Shown: piece by piece, positions 48,930 through 60,764 of the stretch
How the letters are laid out: each line of letters opens with the position of its first letter
Position numbering within the stretch: position 1 is the stretch's first letter
Source: Allacma fusca
Taxonomy: Eukaryota; Arthropoda; Collembola; Symphypleona; Sminthuridae
Direction of reading: 5' to 3'
Length of the DNA: 64,000 nucleotides
NCBI GenBank assembly: GCA_947179485.1
Contig: OX359246.1
Location: 16,926,001-16,990,000, forward strand
Notes under the pieces: generated by a model
Seen by the model: the letters and a program-made list of their open reading frames with translations, nothing else
Told to the model about the DNA's origin: nothing
Database searches by the model: none
Program-made: the position numbers and the translations under genes

Positions 48930-49345
48930 GCTGTCCCGGGTATTATGTTACCCGGTATGGACCGTTCATCAAAATTAAAGGAAGATTCATCTAGTATCAT
49001 GAGAATTTCTTTTTTTAACGTATTGAAGATTTTGGTTGTTTTTGTCATGGTCAGGGTATCATGCTACCCGGGTGCAGACATAGCGAAACAGCAATAATAA
49101 CAGATTTATATGGAAACCGTGCCTCAAATAAAAAACTATTCATTTGGTACATATTTTAAACGCTTGGTCATTCCAGGCATCATGGTGCCCGCTTCGGATG
49201 CCGGAGTGAAGCATTAGTTACCAAAATTAGATTCAGTATTTGATTTTAATCACAAAAGCGTTTTATTTGGTACCAATCGGCATACAACAACTCTAGTAAT
49301 ATATTTCTAAGTTGCCAAAACCAGGCCTGGTATCATGTTACCCGA
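48930..49345. repeat. Four spaced palindromic GGGTATCATGNTACCC motifs
   Basis: Related palindromes occur at about 48935-48955 (GGGTATTATGTTACCC), 49054-49072 (GGGTATCATGCTACCC), 49177-49192 (GGCATCATGGTGCCC) and 49328-49345 (GGTATCATGTTACCC). Sequence between them is only weakly similar. A further copy, GGGTATCAAGCTACCC, lies near 33537. Function unknown. Confidence 0.6.
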
Positions 49346-49884
49346 TCGGTTTAATCAAATTAATTTAAGCTCCTAGTATGCCAGTAAACAAGTTTGCATC
49401 AATTCCGAGCCTCTAAAGCCCGTATTTAAGAAATAGCCTGAGGGCGTACCACCTCCCTTCATCTCGGGACGTCAATGGGGCTCAATCCTGCCAGCAGTTG
49501 CTCATGACTGATTCAGAGTGTTATACCTGAAATGTTTTCCTTGCAAGGACAAATTGATTGAAATATCAGAATGTTCTATAGATCGTATTTACTTATTTTC
49601 ATTTATTTACAACATTTCAGCATTTTTATTAAATTTCCTCTGCGGAAACTCAGGCTACAGTTTGCTAATGCCAATGTATACACACTTAAGTCCACTAACT
49701 GTCCATGTTTTTATTCTTAAAGGAAACGTACAATCACACTAAAGTAACTAACTGTTTACATTTCAATTAAAATACGTCAAAATGCATAATTCCTCAAATT
49801 TCAAAACAAAATATCCGCTAGTAAACAGTTAGGTATGATTGAACATAGATATTTATCTGTATAAGCAGCACAGACGCTTTAATC

Positions 49885-50099
49885 ACGAGTAAATTTTTGA
49901 AAATAACCCTCTTCATTTGCTGTCTATGTGGATATTTCCCAGTGCTTAACCCGTTTAAGCCGAATTTCCAATATGTTCTGAAAAGATTGGTGATGCTTTT
50001 GCGAATCAGATGAAATCCGTTTGACATTTTTAACGCTTCAGGCTTTTTACGCTTGTAGCGTCCACGACTTTCGTTGTCCAGCTGGAGTTGCCGCAGTGA
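49885..50099 (+). pseudogene. P-type gustatory receptor pseudogene with internal deletion (P9)
   Basis: Three pieces of a P-type gene joined together. The start of exon 1 (initiator ATG changed to ACG at 49885, then KFLKITLFICCLCGYFPVLNP and the FQYVLKR block) is followed directly by the end of exon 1 (IGDAFANQ) with the beginning of intron 1, whose donor is AT instead of GT. This is followed by exon 4 (TLVASTTFVVQLELPQ, stop at 50097-50099). Exons 2 and 3 and about 240 codons of exon 1 are gone. 5' and 3' flanks align with those of P10 and P7 respectively. Confidence 0.75.
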
Positions 50100-51769
50100 T
50101 AAAATGTGCTGGGAAGCTTCCACTAAAGGCTATTCATCAACGCTTACAATTAAATTTGAAACGTATTTTCCTGTAATGTAACAGCTTAATTACATCAAAT
50201 CAGCACAGTGTAAGAACACTGATTTTCAGATAAAAATTTGGAAAATACACTGTTAGAAAACTATACGCTGTTTCAGCGCATTTGATATTTGCAAGAGAAT
50301 TATCAGAAAAATACGTTCGGAAAGGAATAACAATGTTGTAAGAAAATTTCTACTTTAAATGATTTAGGATTAATATATTCAGGGATATCGCTGGCTTAGC
50401 ATGTGGTCAGAAAATTACCCAGGTTTATAAATTCTCACGCTGCTGGTGGAATTTCGTTGAATAGCCTATTAAGTTGTCCGTGTAAATATTTCACGATCGC
50501 TGCTTAAGACTCTTGAAGCAAGGAAGAATCGTATCGTCAATGAGAAGACAAATAAAGGTTTTACTAGATCTGGGACTGTTCGTGTTCGGAGTCCATATTT
50601 TCTTTCAGTTAATTTCATTTAGGGCTGATTAAATGTATTTGATAAACGAATAACATAAGGTCTAGTAAGCTTGAATAGTTTTGTGCCGGTCTAGTCAAAT
50701 TCTAATGCTTTATCATATACATATATGACCTTGGTGTTTGTTCCAGCGGTTATTAACCCAGAACATACTGGAATAATGCCACAACTAGCAAACAGTGCAT
50801 TTCAGGTGTGGCACTCGGAATTTCGAAATGTCATCAAAATTGGTTTCCTCCCATCTCAGGTACTACAAAATGTCATGGCTTCCATCTGCAAACTAAATCT
50901 TTGATTTTTTGAAGATTTTGCAAAATTTTAAATTTGTCTTGAAAAATAAAAAATAAAATTTTAAATTGGATTAAAGAAGGGAATTTTACATTTCCTCATA
51001 CATAAATTTCGAGGGACCTGGACAATCCAGTCTATATTTCCATCCTCATCCTTACCTTAAAAATATAATATTTTATGTAAATTAACTATTCATAATAAAA
51101 TGGATTTCACTGAAACCAATTAAAATGTGAAAAATCATCCTTATATATTTAAGCCCAACCGTATTTCTCGCGGGATTGAAACGAAATTTGGTGAGGTGGC
51201 CCAATTCCCAATGCGTGGAAGGGGGCAAACAATTCCGCCTAGACCAGATCGTTACGAAAATTTTAAATTATAATTCCTTTAGCATAATCTCCAAATCGAA
51301 CTAAAATATTACAGTACAAAGATAAACCCCAGAAGGGATTTCCGCTTTTAGCTCCCTGGAAGCGAATAAACCAACTTTGGTTAATTTTGAAATACCGAGT
51401 ACTTCACCTGAAGTGTAATGCTTGTAAGAATCAGTTTGGTTGCAATATCAGAATAGAATTATATAGAATGTATTTATCCATTTCCAACTATTTATAACAT
51501 TCCAGCATTGTCGCTAGTTTTCCTACACAAAAATGCAGGTTGCAATTTGTTAATGGCAATGTATACACATTAGGTCCTTTAACTGCCCACGTTTTCAATT
51601 TTATAGGAAACATTGAACCACAATAATGTAATTAACTGTTTGCATTTCAATTAGATTACGTCAAAATACACGATTCCGACCATATTCAAAACGAAATATA
51701 AAAGTGTGACCAGTTAGGTAGGAATGCTCATAGACATTTATCAGCATAAGCAGCACAGACGTTTTAACC
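50100..51769. other. Spacer between P9 and P10
   Basis: About 50395-50910 is the duplicated 3' flank also seen after P5 and P7. About 51410-51769 aligns with 49500-49884 upstream of P9 (shared TATAAGCAGCACAGACG block just before the start), possibly promoter. Nothing recognised between. Confidence 0.5.
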
Positions 51770-52538
51770 ATGAGTAGTTTTTTGAAAATAACCCTGTTCA
51801 TTTGCTGGCTGGGTGGATATTTCCCAGTGATTAACCCGTTTAAACCGAATTTCCAACTTGTTCTGAAAAACAAATCTGTAATTTATTTCTACAGCCTTTT
51901 CCTCGTGTTATTCACAGTAGGGTCTTATCTTCATAGCTACCAGAAATTGAAAAAAGTGTCTCGAAATTCAGCAACAGCCGTGGTCACTGCTAATTTTGCA
52001 ATTTATATGTCAGAGGGCGCTCTTGTTTTCGTTACTAGAATTTCGTCCATATATTTTTGTTCCGATTTGATTGAGTTGTTTCAAGAATTAAAGCAAATAC
52101 AAGATAGCTTCCGAGTACATTTTAAGATGAAAGGAACCTCAAGTTCCTGGATTTACAAAGGAAAGTATTACCTTATTTTAGCCACCTCTGTTTTATTGTA
52201 TGTCATTTGTATCCAGGATGTCTTATTTACGTATTTAAGCACCAGGCATCGTACGTCTTCGAAGGGAAGATTATCAGAATTTGCGTATATTTACATCGTG
52301 GTGACTGTGCCTATTGCATGGTTAGCAACGGCAGGACTCATCGTTGGAATGGGGTTACGTCTACTCCAGACACTTCACAATTTTAGGACACTTTTAGAAT
52401 TGAGTATTCGGAAAGATAATAATGTTTTAGTTACTTCAGTTGGGGAAAATTTTATCAAATTAAAGAAATGCTTTAGAATGTTTTCCAGAATATTTGGAAT
52501 ATCTGGGACCTTCCTTCTTTTTTTCCTGGGTGTTTCTG

Positions 52539-52569
<31 letters not shown>

Positions 52570-53588
52570 ATCTTTATTGTCTTTCAGCCTTATGACTATA
52601 ACAATTTTTTAGTATCTGCATTTCATGTTAATTGGTTGGGACGCAGCCCCTTAACCTAATTTGCTTAATCTATGGAGGAGAGAGAGCAAGGTAACATAGA
52701 AGGAGATAATATCCCATGACGAACTGAGGGTGCACTGTCTAGCTATGACAGAGGCACACCTATCCCGAAGCATCAGTAAATCCACTCACATTGAAGTGAG
52801 CGTTGGGTGCATGCTAACTAGCAGTACATCCCACAGAACCCAACATCTATCTCTCTCTTTCTCTCACCTCCGCGACACAGGGGCACTGGGCTTTGAAGCC
52901 ATTCCTCAACGATGGTAGTTGAGTACATTCAGTGCTGGACTACTCCTGTGTCCGGGTGTTTCTGTTGGCTATTGCATTTATTTTTTAATATGGCCAAGGC
53001 GGAATGAAAGCGAGTTAACCAATTTTGGTGCTTGCGTTTTATGCCTCATCGCTGTAGCGTCTATGGGAGATGTGATGAGCACTGAGGTAAGTCTATTTTA
53101 ATTTTCAGTGTAAATTTTGCGTTATTTCCGTTTATTTTGTTTTCAGGTGCAAATAACTTCGAAACAATTCAAGAAGTCTTTTTTGAACCAACAACTTCAC
53201 TGTGCTTCTACCAATTGGGATGTATGTTAAAATATTAATTGAACATTATATTCAAATTATTAAAGGTACATATACAGTAAACTCTACTTATAATTACTTC
53301 GTTTAGCTGATTTTAATTACAAAATCTGTCGCTAAGTGGAGTTGGAGGTTTCCGAACTTTGGCGGTTTTCTTATCAATTACAAAATGTCTTCTGGGGTAT
53401 TATAACTTCAACCTTTAATTCACACACTGTATATTTAAACAAACTATTTTCCATGTTTTGCGAATAATTCCTTTTTAATTAGGTTAAAATACTGTGTTTG
53501 TGAATTCCAGTTCTTGCTGGCGCTTGTTACCTGCATGACTTTTATTGTTCAGCTAGAGATGTCTGAGAGAGCTACCACAATGAAATGA
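51770..53588 (+). pseudogene. P-type gustatory receptor disrupted by a retroinsertion (P10)
   Basis: Apart from one insertion this is a complete gene: exon 1 51770-52540 resuming at 52967-53086, exon 2 53147-53221, exon 3 53307-53396, exon 4 53511-53588; phase-0 introns, canonical ends. Without the insertion it would give 377 aa. The start is ATG 51770 (MSSFLKITLFICWLGGYFPV). It carries WLATAGLIVGMGLRLLQ, FIKLKKCFRMFSRIFGISG, FFLGVSV, then after the insert GYCIYFLIWPRRNESE and, in exon 4, TCMTFIVQLEMSERA. A 413-bp poly(A)-tailed element with duplicated target inserted between codons 257 and 258, adding poly-Phe and a stop. No other defect is visible, so the insertion looks recent and could be polymorphic. 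Confidence 0.82.
52541..52953 (-). mobile_element. Poly(A)-tailed retroinsertion (SINE-like or truncated LINE)
   Basis: On the plus strand it begins with a T run (24 Ts counting shared bases, 52539-52562), so the element lies on the minus strand with its A tail at the left. Target duplication GGGTGTTTCTGTT: 52528-52540 and 52954-52966. The body (about 390 bp) has no ORF, as expected of a SINE, but I cannot identify convincing A and B boxes, so a short LINE 3' end is equally possible. GC content and a CT-rich tract near 52855-52870 differ from the host gene. Confidence 0.8.
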
Positions 53589-53761
53589 TAATTTTTTGAT
53601 CATCTAAACCAGTCCATAAAAAGCGACTGAAACGTTTGATGTGAAACTGGTTATTCATCCAGTGAATGTGTTCGAAATTCTTAAATGAAAAGTGAGTAGA
53701 AAGTAGAAATCTAGAAAATTCCTCTTAAATCCCAAATTCCAAAAATATTTTCCAGACTTGG

Positions 53762-53945
53762 TTTAGTAATGAGGGTCAGTTCAACCCGATTCAGTTTTGC
53801 AGTGATGACCAAATGGAGTAGAGACTGTCAATTATGGATTTGGTATCGGACGGAGTCAGCTACAATCAAATTGAAGCTGTATGCACATTGCTAGATTGTT
53901 CATTTCGTAAGATATGAACATTCGTGGGGACGATGATCTTTTAGG
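53762..53945 (-). pseudogene. Sugar-like GR exon-5 remnant
   Basis: On the minus strand this stretch aligns with exon 5 of C, D and F: the region encoding the CMQLKLWLTPS block, the SIWSSL block and the start of the RVGL block is recognisable on the plus strand as 'ATGACCAAATGGAGTAGA' and 'GGACGGAGTCAGC'. It is full of small indels. No other exon of that locus is visible. It sits 170 bp beyond the stop codon of P10, tail-to-tail with it. Confidence 0.65.
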
Positions 53946-55295
53946 CACATAATGTACTTACCTTGATTGTTAACATCAAGTATTTGTAGAAGCTCTGCTT
54001 TTTTATTGTGTTTGGACTATGAATTTTCCAAAAGATTATTTGTCGAAGATCTTTATGCAATTTCCTGAAAGACTAACACATTTATACTATAGGGGTAATC
54101 CGTTGTATCGAAAACATTCTTAGCAGCTTGATAAAAAAACACGCTTACTTTAATAAATCCATTTTTATTACCTGGAATCAAAAGACCAAAGCTAATTATT
54201 CAAATTTCGTAGGGTATGGGGTAATATTTATTAGCTTCATCATGTTTACTAGTTCGTAATTCTCATTAACATTGACTCTTATTTCAATCTGCTGATTAAT
54301 GTATCAAAGAAAACGCTGAAATACTATCTGGTACATTGAAGATCATTAAAAGTATAAACCTTATTGGAAGACAATTTGTCGATTTGTTTGTTCTGGAGAT
54401 ATTTTGACTGTAAATTTGATTACAGAAAGACTCCAAAGTTTTCCTTCAAAATAAACCTGTAAAGCATACATTTTCTTACGTGATAATCTTAATTAAACAA
54501 CGGCAGTATTTGGACGGTTTCGCATCAGGTGTGACATGTAATTCAAACTAGTCAGATGGTTGGACCTTAGCAGTTTCCAGACTAGGTCTGTATGGTCCTG
54601 ATTTGGAAAATTCGAGAAACACGTGTGGGACAGACCATCACTATTCCAATGGATCCTGCGCTTGTAACAGAACGACCCGGGACATTCAAAATACCACCAC
54701 AGTCCACACAACTTATAAGAGGCCAACGTTTGGCAAACATCCCGGAATGTTTTATATTTAGTTATACGCTTCCAACATTAACATAAATATTTTTGACTTC
54801 TTTATTTGAACAAATTTTCCTGTAAACAAATTCAGCTGACCACAATTTATTAATGATATTATACATGGTCCTCTAACTCCATCCATGTTATCAAAGGGCG
54901 GGTCAGTTCCCAGAAATACGTGAATTAATGTTTTGTGTGCGAAGTTCCTAAACACGTCCTTCATATGGTACTTACAATATCATGAGAGATATAAGTAATA
55001 CAAAAAATTAACTTGAACAGCCCAAAATAAATGGCCAATTTGAAAAACATTCTTTATTTATTGGTATGACGTTGACCTAAAAGGAGTCAAATATTTTGAG
55101 GACGATCAAATATAGAAATAAATTCCAGATAAGAAATTAATAGTAAAATTCTTTCAACATCCAACTTCCTACACTCCTAAAACTTCAATAGTTAAAATTA
55201 CTTTGTAGAAACAAATTTATCATGTGCTGAGCATTCCATCGACAAAATATTTACACATCGACAAAATATTCAGACATCGACAAGACGCTTTAAAC
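53946..55295. other. Spacer upstream of P11, nothing recognised
   Basis: Short ORFs only, none with family resemblance. A local repeat ATCGACAAAATATT occurs twice just before P11 (about 55238-55275). Confidence 0.4.
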
Positions 55296-56737
55296 ATGAG
55301 TAATGTTTTGAAAATAACACTGTTCATTTGCTGGTTGAGTGGATATTTCCCTGTGCTGAACCCGTTCAAACCGAATTTCAGATTTGATCTCCAAAAGAAA
55401 TCACTGATTTATTTTTACACTGTTTGTCTCATATTAGTCACAGAATGGTCCTACATTCATAATCATCAGGTTTTGGCAAGCACGACTCAAAACTCGACAA
55501 CAGCTGTGGTCATAGCAAATTTTGTAATTTATCACGCAGAAGCTACTTTTGTTTTAGTTACAAGGATATCCTCCACATATTTTTGTTCCGAATTGATTGA
55601 GCTGCTTCAAGAGCTGGATCAAGTTCAAGAGAACCTCCGAGTAAATTTTAAGATGAAGGGAAATCCAAGTCACTGGATTCACATCGGAAAATATTACCTT
55701 CTGATTGCAATCTCGTGTTTAATGTATGGCATGTCCATATGGGACATCTTATCTGAGTATTTAAGCACGGGAAATGATACTACACGAAAGGGTGTATTAT
55801 CAAATTTATCGTACGTTTACATCATGTTGACTGGACCGATTGCATGGTTAGCAACTGCAGGGTTCATCGTTGGAGTGGGGCTTAATTTGCTTCAGACATT
55901 GGAGACCTTTAGAAACCTTTTGGAATTTTCAGTTTTGGAAAACAACGACGTCCTGTCAATCTCAGTTGCGGAAATGTTTTTCAAATTAAAAAAATGTTTA
56001 AAGTTGTTTTCAACAATATTTGGAATATCCGGAAACTTTTTACTGTTATATCTGGGCGTATCAATTGGCTATTGCATTTACTTTTTGATTTGGCCCATAT
56101 ATGGTCAGAGCGAGTATCTCAGCGATGCAACCGCCTGCGTTTCATGCCTCATTGCTGTTGTTTCTATGGGGGAAGTTTTGCTCAGTCATGTAAGGTTATG
56201 TTATGTTATTTTGTAATAATTTAGCAATTGCGGTTGCAAAATTCTCCAGTGCATATAAATTATTGATTACATGAAGTAATTTCCCTCATTTTTGTTTAGG
56301 TTAAAACAACGACGATACAAATTAAGAAATCTATTTTGGACCTGCGACTCAACAGAGCATTTACTAACTCAAATGTACGTAAGTGATAGTTGAGGATTAT
56401 ATTGACATAAATTAAAGGCTTCGGTTAAACCTGACTCAACGTGTAATTTTTTTAGATTATTTTAATTTCGAAATCTGTCTCAAATTGGAGCTGGAATTTC
56501 CCAAACTTTGGCGGTTTTGACATCAATAACAAAATGTATTCTTGGGTACGATAATTATTTTAACTTCGTGCGTAGTACCTAAACTCAAACAAAATATTTT
56601 GTCAAGTTATTTATTTTTATTGAATTATTTCTTGTGTATTTCCATAGTTCGTGATGGGTCTTGTTACTTGTATGACCTTCGTTGTCCAGCTGGAGATCTC
56701 AGAGAGAGATACAATGCAACCAAAATGTAAATTGTAA
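55296..56737 (+). CDS. P-type gustatory receptor (P11), intact
   Basis: Predicted 382-aa seven-transmembrane chemoreceptor, closest to P10. Exons 55296-56189, 56300-56374, 56456-56545, 56648-56737; three phase-0 introns with good donors (GTAAGG, GTACGT, GTACGA). The start is ATG 55296 (MSNVLKITLFICWLSGYFPV); the in-frame triplet at 55224 is GTG, and the ATG at 55222 is out of frame and stops at once. Blocks: ISSTYFCSELIELLQEL, AWLATAGFIVGVGLNLLQ, FKLKKCLKLFSTIFGISG, LGVSIGYCIYFLIWP; exon 3 FPNFGGFDINNKMYSW; exon 4 TCMTFVVQLEISERD, with a tail five codons longer than P4. It faces gene F tail-to-tail across 729 bp. Ligand unknown. Confidence 0.82.
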
Positions 56738-57466
56738 TATTTATTGTATATGCCTTGTATGCATTTGTATAACGTTTTGTTAACAATAGACGTCCACATC
56801 TTCCTATTATTAATCAATGTAATTTCAAGAGTCGCTTATTTAAATAAATGGTTTAATATTCTATGAGGATAGTTTTTATCGGGAAGCACGAATACTGAGT
56901 TAACAATTGACTTGGAAGACGCTATGCTGCAGATACCGTGTATTTAAATATTAATCGTGCAAATATTAATCCGTGTTGAATTACCAAATCATTACTATTT
57001 AAAAAACAATTTCAATTTTAAGTTTTTTTTATAACCTGATTAATTAGAAACTAGGAAAAATTAATCCCACAATAATTTTTCTCAAAACCACAAACAGAAT
57101 ATTTACGAATGGCCGTTGGGATCCTTTCTTCATAAACGGGTATTAGATATTTGCATTTAAAAAAACACTTGCTCAATATTTCGGATCGATTTTTGCATAA
57201 ACCTCACCTTAAAATTTTCAGTTAGTTTTCATTAATTATATAAAAAAATGTTTTGCTTACAGCTCCATTTGAGTTTCACATTGACCGTGTAGTAGTGGTT
57301 GGTCAGTTTATGGGTTTAAAAATTCATGACAAAATTGAAAATGCTTAAATACTAAGGCTAATTATATATCTATAGATACTTGCGTTCTCTAATTGTAAGC
57401 TGGAACGAATCAAAGATTTAATTATCCTATTTGTCATGTATAGCTCTTTTATTCTCGAAAATATTT
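56738..57466. other. Convergent gap between P11 and F
   Basis: No gene. Length (729 bp) is almost the same as the gap between P1 and C (724 bp), though I see no clear sequence similarity between the two gaps. Confidence 0.45.
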
Positions 57467-59316
57467 CTATGTTGGACAAGGAGCTTCATCAAAATTTTGA
57501 AGGAGAACAATTTCAAAGGTAAATACAACACTAATCAATGTGAGTAGAAATGTTTTTGTGATGAAGAAACACTTCATCCCCGTCAAGCCCACATGTGCGG
57601 ATTGCACTGTAACTTCCAATCGGTATATCTACAATTAAAACAAAATCGTATTTAATTTATAGACATCATGCGACTTTCATTAGCACATCAGGCGCTTAAT
57701 TATGCAGATCGTACCGCTACCAATGTGGTTAAAGGAATGTGATCAGGTATTTAATTTTTCACATTTTCAGAACATACTCTTAAAAAATGCTCATAATATG
57801 GATAGTCTACAAAAATTAAAAGGTATTTTAGTACTTGGAGAGTTTAAACGGAATTTTCTTACGTCAAGTGAGTACTCCGAATCCGGGCAATTCCTGGTAA
57901 GGACCAACACATCATTAGCCGCCTCATTAACTCTGGCTGCAGCAATTGAGACCAATCCAACCCGAATCAGCAGTTGTAATGATGACCAAATAGAGTACAT
58001 ACTGTCAATGGCGGACATATTATAGGACGGAGTCAGCCACAATTTAAGTTGCATGCACATGGCATAAGTGTTCATTCCGTAGGATAAGAAAATTAAGGGG
58101 GACAGGAATTGTTCCACTTGCACCAGCTTCAACATTACCTTGTCATAGTCGTCCCGCAATTTGTTCCAGGTTTCTGGCGATTCTGCATTTTGATAATCTT
58201 TCATCAGCTGTACTTACCATTCAATTCAAATAATTACAATAACTACAAAATTAAAACTCTTTTGAACCTTCGCGGTCAGATATGACTTGAAATTTTTTCC
58301 TCAGCTCCCGGCTAATGATATAGATCAAAACATCCATGAAATTCCAGGCGTAGACCACGACCTTGTTTGTTAGGATCAAGTACACTGCTAAAGGCTCCGT
58401 GTGGGGATAAAAATTCAGCACAGAAAATGTATGGGGCCAGGCTACGTGCATCCTGTGATAGCTGCAGTCAAGAAAGTTCCTATGTTCGGCTAAAATTCAA
58501 AACGACCAAAAAATTAAGACCTTAATAGAAATTACAAACACATTTTAAAAACAGGCGGGGCCAGTATCTCAAGAGTGATTCATCATACCATTTGCAGGGC
58601 AGGTTTTGATTTGATAGATAATATTCTCCAAAATGGCGGAAATCAAAATGGCAATGGGCGCCACAAAACTTATTCGCTTTGGAGGGTCAAAATTCAAAGA
58701 CTCGCCCCAGTTTTCCATTAGGGTTTCCAATTTGGTGTAGTTTTTGTCCATGTGTCGGAAGCTGTGTATTCAAATTCTTATATTTAATACAAATATTTAA
58801 AGAAATAAATTCAACCTCAAAATTTATATTCTATACAAAAATGCGTCCAGAATATTTTTATTACATCAATAATCCCAATGTGTACAACAACAGACCCCCC
58901 ACCGACGCAGCCAAATCATATGGGGATTTCTTTTTATAAGGAGCAGTAAAAATTCCACATATTTCCATCACGAGATTCACCAGAAACATTGGCATAAGGA
59001 TGTAGCTGAGCCTATAAAATCCCATAAGAGATATGAATGTATTTACTTAAAATAATTGTCAAAACATTTGCTACAAAAAAACAATACAGTACAAAATGTA
59101 TGCGTCTAAAGATTATACACAACCAGGTATTTACAGTAGGAAAAAAGCATGCAGAAATAATTACCTAAATTTTCGGGACAATGGTACGACGCCAATAAAT
59201 TTTCCGAAAATTAAAACTGGTGCGAGGGAAGATTTAAGGGGATTTTTCCTTAGAATTTGGCCAGACTCCATGTCTTTCTTTTTCCTTCTTTTGCAACAAC
59301 CTCGAGGACACTTCAT
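57467..59316 (-). CDS. Sugar-like gustatory receptor (locus F), intact
   Basis: Predicted 389-391-aa seven-transmembrane chemoreceptor, the most diverged sugar-like member here. Minus-strand exons 59165-59316, 58865-59011, 58589-58761, 58274-58489 (or to 58268), 57863-58182, 57467-57628, the same lengths as C. The start MKCPRGCCKRRKKKDMESG is Cys/Lys/Arg-rich, replacing MQSCF of the others at the same distance from the conserved block. Blocks: PVLIFGKFIGVVPLS, WNFMDVLIYIISRELRKKF, WNKLRDDYDKVMLKL, VGLTGMKCFF, TFEIVLLQ. The exon 4 donor is ambiguous: the homologous site is GC (GACC|GCGAAG), while a GT six bases on (GAAG|GTTCAA) keeps the same phase and adds two codons. It faces P11 tail-to-tail. 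Confidence 0.8.
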
Positions 59317-60764
59317 TTTCCCGTGGACTTAAACCTATAACCACTGACGCACGAAGGATAGTTACCGAAATTGGCTTTTCAAAAATGTTACTCAGTAATT
59401 GCTGGAAATTGCTTCAGGAGCAATAGTTTGCTGCAATTCTGACACGAAGAGAAGTACTTGCGTGACGGAAAGTAATTTATTACAATAGCAAATTTTTCTT
59501 TAGCGGATCCATTTTCCTGTCCTACTCCCTACAAAAGGAAAGCTCCTCCGCAATGTTTATTGTGATAAGCTTAAGTGCATGTCTCGCTTGTGTGTGGGAT
59601 TATAGGTGTCTGGAGGTTTCCATAATTTGAGGTGTCTTCAACACGGTTTTACACTTAACTTGAGGTTTCCGCACAAATTTAAATATCCGTGCTATTTTTG
59701 GAAATATCAGAGAATGTTTATATTATCGAAATTTGTTTTTGTAATAATTACAAAAATGTTTACGAGGCTCAATCCTTTTCCACTGTGATTCTTTATTTGG
59801 TAGGTTGGTGTGAGACTTTTGCATTACTGATGGAATCAATTAAGATCCAGGGATAAAATGTAATGCCCCGAATGTCAAATCAAGAAAACGATCCATCAAA
59901 TCCAGCATAATCTGTTTATAGGAGTACATGTGGTGGGAGCAAAATTTGATATAATGTGGGTGATATTAATTGTTAATATTGTGGCGAATAGGAATTTTTA
60001 CAGTAAAATAAGAAGAATATTAATTTTGTGGTAAGTAGGAATTTATACTGTAGTTTTGTTATTACTGAGATAATGGTCAAGGGGGGCTGTTGTAACGAAA
60101 AGCTTCTTTTCATCCGATATGAGCAACACAGGGGGTTTTTGTTAACGAGTGGGAAACATTTGGAAATGAGCTTTCTCTGTTGCGCATAATTTATTCATTT
60201 GCTATTTGCTCCATTCAAAAAGGTAATAATTGTTCATTCAGGGATATCATGTCATCGTTTCGTATCCTATCTCACGTGAGGCTGAAAAATCGATGCTTAA
60301 AATAAATCCTTGCAATTAATCTTCATGTCAGCAAAACCCTGTCAAATGTATTTGTCCAGTGGAAAATATGGAACTTTATTGTGTATCGTTTCTGGACATG
60401 GCAGAATTGAGTGGGTTGTGATATCCAGTAAATATTTGAGTAATGTCATGAGTTGCCCCTTCACCGATGACATACTACAGTTACTATTTCCAGAAAACAT
60501 GGAATAAAAAATTCTGTGAAAATAACATGAACCTCAAGGAAAATAATATTCCTTGAGGCTCACTTTATTCCGTAAATAACAAATTTTGATACAGTCATTA
60601 ATTTTAATGATGTTTACATACCGATAACTCTCACTCGAAAATATTTTACTCCAGAATGAAGTAATGACATGAAGAAGCTAAATATGTATTTATAGTATAT
60701 AAATATATACCTACGTATCTAGGTATAGGTATAATGCAGGAACAACACACACAGATGCCCATAC
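59317..60764. other. Intergenic upstream of F, nothing recognised
   Basis: No conserved ORF. A ~50-bp imperfect direct duplication lies at about 59965-60060 (TAATATTGTGGCGAATAGGA and AATTTTGTGGTAAGTAGGAA copies). Confidence 0.4.
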
